Origin: Streptomyces sp. NBC_00353
GTDB taxonomy: Bacteria; Actinomycetota; Actinomycetes; Streptomycetales; Streptomycetaceae
DNA: 64,000 nucleotides
Reading direction: 5' to 3'
Assembly: GCF_036108815.1 (NCBI RefSeq)
Contig: NZ_CP107985.1
Location: 6,817,501-6,881,500, forward strand
The stretch's first letter is position 1. Every line of letters starts with the position of its first letter. The translations under genes and the position numbers were made by a program. Of the stretch, positions 62,050-64,000 are shown in pieces. The notes below the pieces were generated by a model, which had not been told where the DNA came from, made no database searches, and was given only the letters and a program-made list of their open reading frames with translations.

Positions 62050-62649
62050 CTACCGCGCAATACGGCTCCGGCCGGCAACCGGCATCGACGAACTCCGGTC
62101 GTGGCGCTGTTCCACGTCGGCCTCATCGGGATGGCGGGCGCGCCAGTACGGATTGTCGTGCGGGAGCCCGCCGCTGACCCTTCCGTACATCCCGAACATC
62201 ATCAGCATCAGCCCGACGACAAAGCTGAACAGGACGTTCTGCATACGGAAGGCGAGGAAATTGAAGCCGGTGTCGAGCAGTGCCAGATTGACGAAGCCAC
62301 TGAGGATGAACGCGATGCCCAGGACCATGTTGACCGTCGAGGCGAAGTTGCCGCCGATCACCATCCCGACGAACAGGAGCAGGCCGACGCAGATGGAGAG
62401 GACGCTGAGCGCTCCGTTGGTGTTCAGGCCCCCGACAGTGGCGTCGCCCGTGTTGAAGAAGCCGATCTTGTCGATGAGTCCCAGGATGCCGAAGGCAAGC
62501 AGCACCAGCCCCATCAACCCCGCCCCTATGCGGTAGACGCTGTTGAGCCGGTGATCGACCGGGAGATGGTCGTCGAACCGGGCGGCTCTGCTGCGCCGTG
62601 CGGGCTTCTGTGCACGTCGCCGCGGGGGATGCACTGCATGGGTAGCCAT
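62050..62649 (-). CDS. DUF4383 membrane protein
   Basis: A 199-residue protein with a very basic N-terminus (PPRRRAQKPARRSR), then four membrane segments containing YRIGAGLMGLVLLAFGILG and VNMVLGIAFILSGFVNLAL, and an Arg/Asp-rich cytoplasmic C-terminus. This matches DUF4383, common in actinobacteria and of unknown function. GAAGGAGG lies six bases ahead of the ATG. Confidence 0.85.
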   Translation of the reverse strand: MATHAVHPPRRRAQKPARRSRAARFDDHLPVDHRLNSVYRIGAGLMGLVLLAFGILGLIDKIGFFNTGDATVGGLNTNGALSVLSICVGLLLFVGMVIGGNFASTVNMVLGIAFILSGFVNLALLDTGFNFLAFRMQNVLFSFVVGLMLMMFGMYGRVSGGLPHDNPYWRARHPDEADVEQRHDRSSSMPVAGRSRIAR

Positions 62650-62715
62650 GGTGGCCTCCTTCGCGCTACCACCAGGATCCGCCCCGCGCAGGGCCGCGAC
62701 AACTCGGCTCAGCCG

Positions 62716-64000
62716 TCAGCCGCCGGCGCCCCGCTCCTCACGGATCCCCGAGACCACCCGCGCCGCCGTCTGCCGCACGGCTTCGGTCTCGGTCAGGAAG
62801 TGCCAGTAGTCGGGGTGGCGACCCTCCAGCCCGGCGATCGCGTGCTCCAGCCGGGCCACGGCATCATCCAGCGGCCGGGCGTGGCGCGGCTCGGGTGTGC
62901 TGCGCCCCGCCATGGCCAGGCGCTGGGCGTCGCGGATGGCGAACCTGGTCCGCTGGATCTCGTGCTGGGGGTCCTTGGCCACGTCGTCGAGGCGGCGCAG
63001 CCGGTCACCGGCCGCGGACACGGCCTCGTCCGTCGCGTTCAGCAGGGCCCGTACGGTGGACAGCCGCGACGTCGCATCGGCCCAGCGCTGCTCGTCCCGC
63101 GCCTTGGTGGCCTCCTTGAGCTTCTCCTCGGCCTGCCGCACATTGACCGCGGCCTGCTCGGGCACGGGCTGGAGGTCCTGCCAGCAGGCAGCGGTGAACC
63201 GCCGCCGCAGCTCGCTCAGCACGGGCTCCACCGAGCCCGCGCGCGTCGTCAGCGCCTGGGCCCGCGTGCGCAGCGACACCAGCCGGTGGTCGATCTCGGC
63301 GGCGCGCTCGGGAAGCTGCGCCGCCTCGGCCCGCACGGCCTCGGCGCCGCGCAGCACGTGATCGGCGCGTTGCAGCGTCTCCGGTACGCCGTGCCGGCCG
63401 GCGCCCTGGTTGAGCTTGGTCAGTTCGGGGGCGAGGGCCGCCAGGCGTGCAGCGAGATCGTCTGCCCGCAGTCCGGACGCGCGCGCCGCATCGAGAGCAT
63501 TGCTCGCACCGAGGAGCGCCTGTCGCGCCCGTTCGACGGCGGGCGCGAGCCGGGCGAGCTGCGTCTCGGCGTTCCCCAGGAGCGGACCGAGTCCCTGCGC
63601 GAACCGTTCCAGCTCGCCCTTGACCCGCACGAGCTCGTCCTTGGCGCCGGTCAGCTCCGTCCGGGCACGAGCCGCGACCGCCGGTTCAAGATCGTCGCGA
63701 TCCAGGTCGTGGGCGTCGACCGCCGTGATGTACGCATGGCTGGCCTCGTCGATCCGCCGCCCCAGCGCGGCGAAATCGTCCACGACCTTCCGCGCGGCGG
63801 GCGAGCTGTCCACCGCGGTGATCGTCTCGATCGAGATCTGCAGATCGCGCTGAGCCGTGTCCAGCTCGTAGAAGGCCTCCGCGGCCGCGTCCTTCGCCGC
63901 CTGCGCATCGGCGCGCTGACTCTCCCCGCGACCGCCGAACCAGCGCCGCGTACCACCACCGGCAAAGGCAGCCGGCAACGCCGCGGCCAGCAACGGCACC
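62716..64000 (-). CDS. coiled-coil protein, 5' end cut by the window edge
   Basis: At least 427 residues remain. A short hydrophobic segment (LLAAALPAAFAGGG) lies near the visible start, followed by a long, Ala/Arg/Glu/Leu-rich, almost wholly helical region with heptad spacing, interrupted by few Pro. It ends GIREERGAGG. The GTG at 63999 lies at the window edge, so the true start is probably to the right. I do not recognise the family; a membrane-anchored coiled-coil scaffold fits the layout. Confidence 0.75.
   Translation of the reverse strand, partial: VPLLAAALPAAFAGGGTRRWFGGRGESQRADAQAAKDAAAEAFYELDTAQRDLQISIETITAVDSSPAARKVVDDFAALGRRIDEASHAYITAVDAHDLDRDDLEPAVAARARTELTGAKDELVRVKGELERFAQGLGPLLGNAETQLARLAPAVERARQALLGASNALDAARASGLRADDLAARLAALAPELTKLNQGAGRHGVPETLQRADHVLRGAEAVRAEAAQLPERAAEIDHRLVSLRTRAQALTTRAGSVEPVLSELRRRFTAACWQDLQPVPEQAAVNVRQAEEKLKEATKARDEQRWADATSRLSTVRALLNATDEAVSAAGDRLRRLDDVAKDPQHEIQRTRFAIRDAQRLAMAGRSTPEPRHARPLDDAVARLEHAIAGLEGRHPDYWHFLTETEAVRQTAARVVSGIREERGAGG

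Overview
The window is chromosomal DNA of a high-G+C actinomycete, almost certainly a Streptomyces. The evidence is the extreme GC bias at third codon positions, many GTG starts, several probable leaderless genes, and gene neighbourhoods that match from memory the core chromosome of S. coelicolor: dnaG-hrdA, matB, mbl, fabD-fabH-acpP-fabF with fasR, and aceE next to a DUF3052 gene and Ter genes. No database search was possible, so family names come from reading motifs.

Layout. 1-2.3 kb: 3' end of DNA primase and the sigma factor HrdA. 2.3-7.6 kb: a heterodimeric ABC exporter pair and a xylulokinase. 7.7-9.6 kb: a YtxH-like protein, three tRNA genes, a gene-poor stretch, and a strongly expressed-looking Gly/Tyr/Arg microprotein. 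9.8-13.9 kb: another ABC exporter, an MFS exporter and a two-domain VOC protein. 13.9-18.7 kb: a malonyl-CoA supply pair (carboxyltransferase and MatB), a NarK-like porter and an Lrp regulator. 18.7-23.3 kb: a GAF sensor kinase in an operon with the actin homologue Mbl, an unknown protein, and a zinc-ribbon membrane protein. A MITE-like repeat family with TIR AGGGCTGTCCCG occurs three times between 13.9 and 23.3 kb. 23.2-27.8 kb: a MarR regulator, an MDR oxidoreductase, Ohr, a decayed GH51 arabinofuranosidase remnant, EI24 and LysE membrane proteins, and a TetR regulator. 28-32.5 kb: GH3 glycosidase, aldose 1-epimerase and a secreted SGNH esterase.

32.8-38.4 kb is the housekeeping type II fatty-acid synthase locus, read leftward from fasR through fabD, fabH, acpP and fabF. 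38.5-46.6 kb: pirin, a serine hydrolase, a MerR/aldo-keto reductase operon, a DUF4429/SHOCT protein, a DUF1023 hydrolase and a TetR/DHA2 efflux pair. 46.8-50 kb: a small secreted I36-type protein and the E1 subunit AceE of pyruvate dehydrogenase.

50.5-61.8 kb is the most interesting block. A DUF3052 protein and a peroxiredoxin lead into two TerD paralogues, a TerC-like membrane protein, a TerA-like protein and a Pro-rich divergent TerD. These are followed by a biosynthetic set: an HpcH/HpaI-type lyase, one roughly 830-residue protein that appears to join two phosphoribosyltransferase domains and a Pelota-like domain, a HAD phosphatase and an O-methyltransferase. This resembles the predicted Ter stress-response pathway for a nucleoside-like metabolite, with the usual ATP-grasp gene absent from the window. 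The right end holds FmdB-like and DUF4383 proteins and a coiled-coil protein cut by the window edge.
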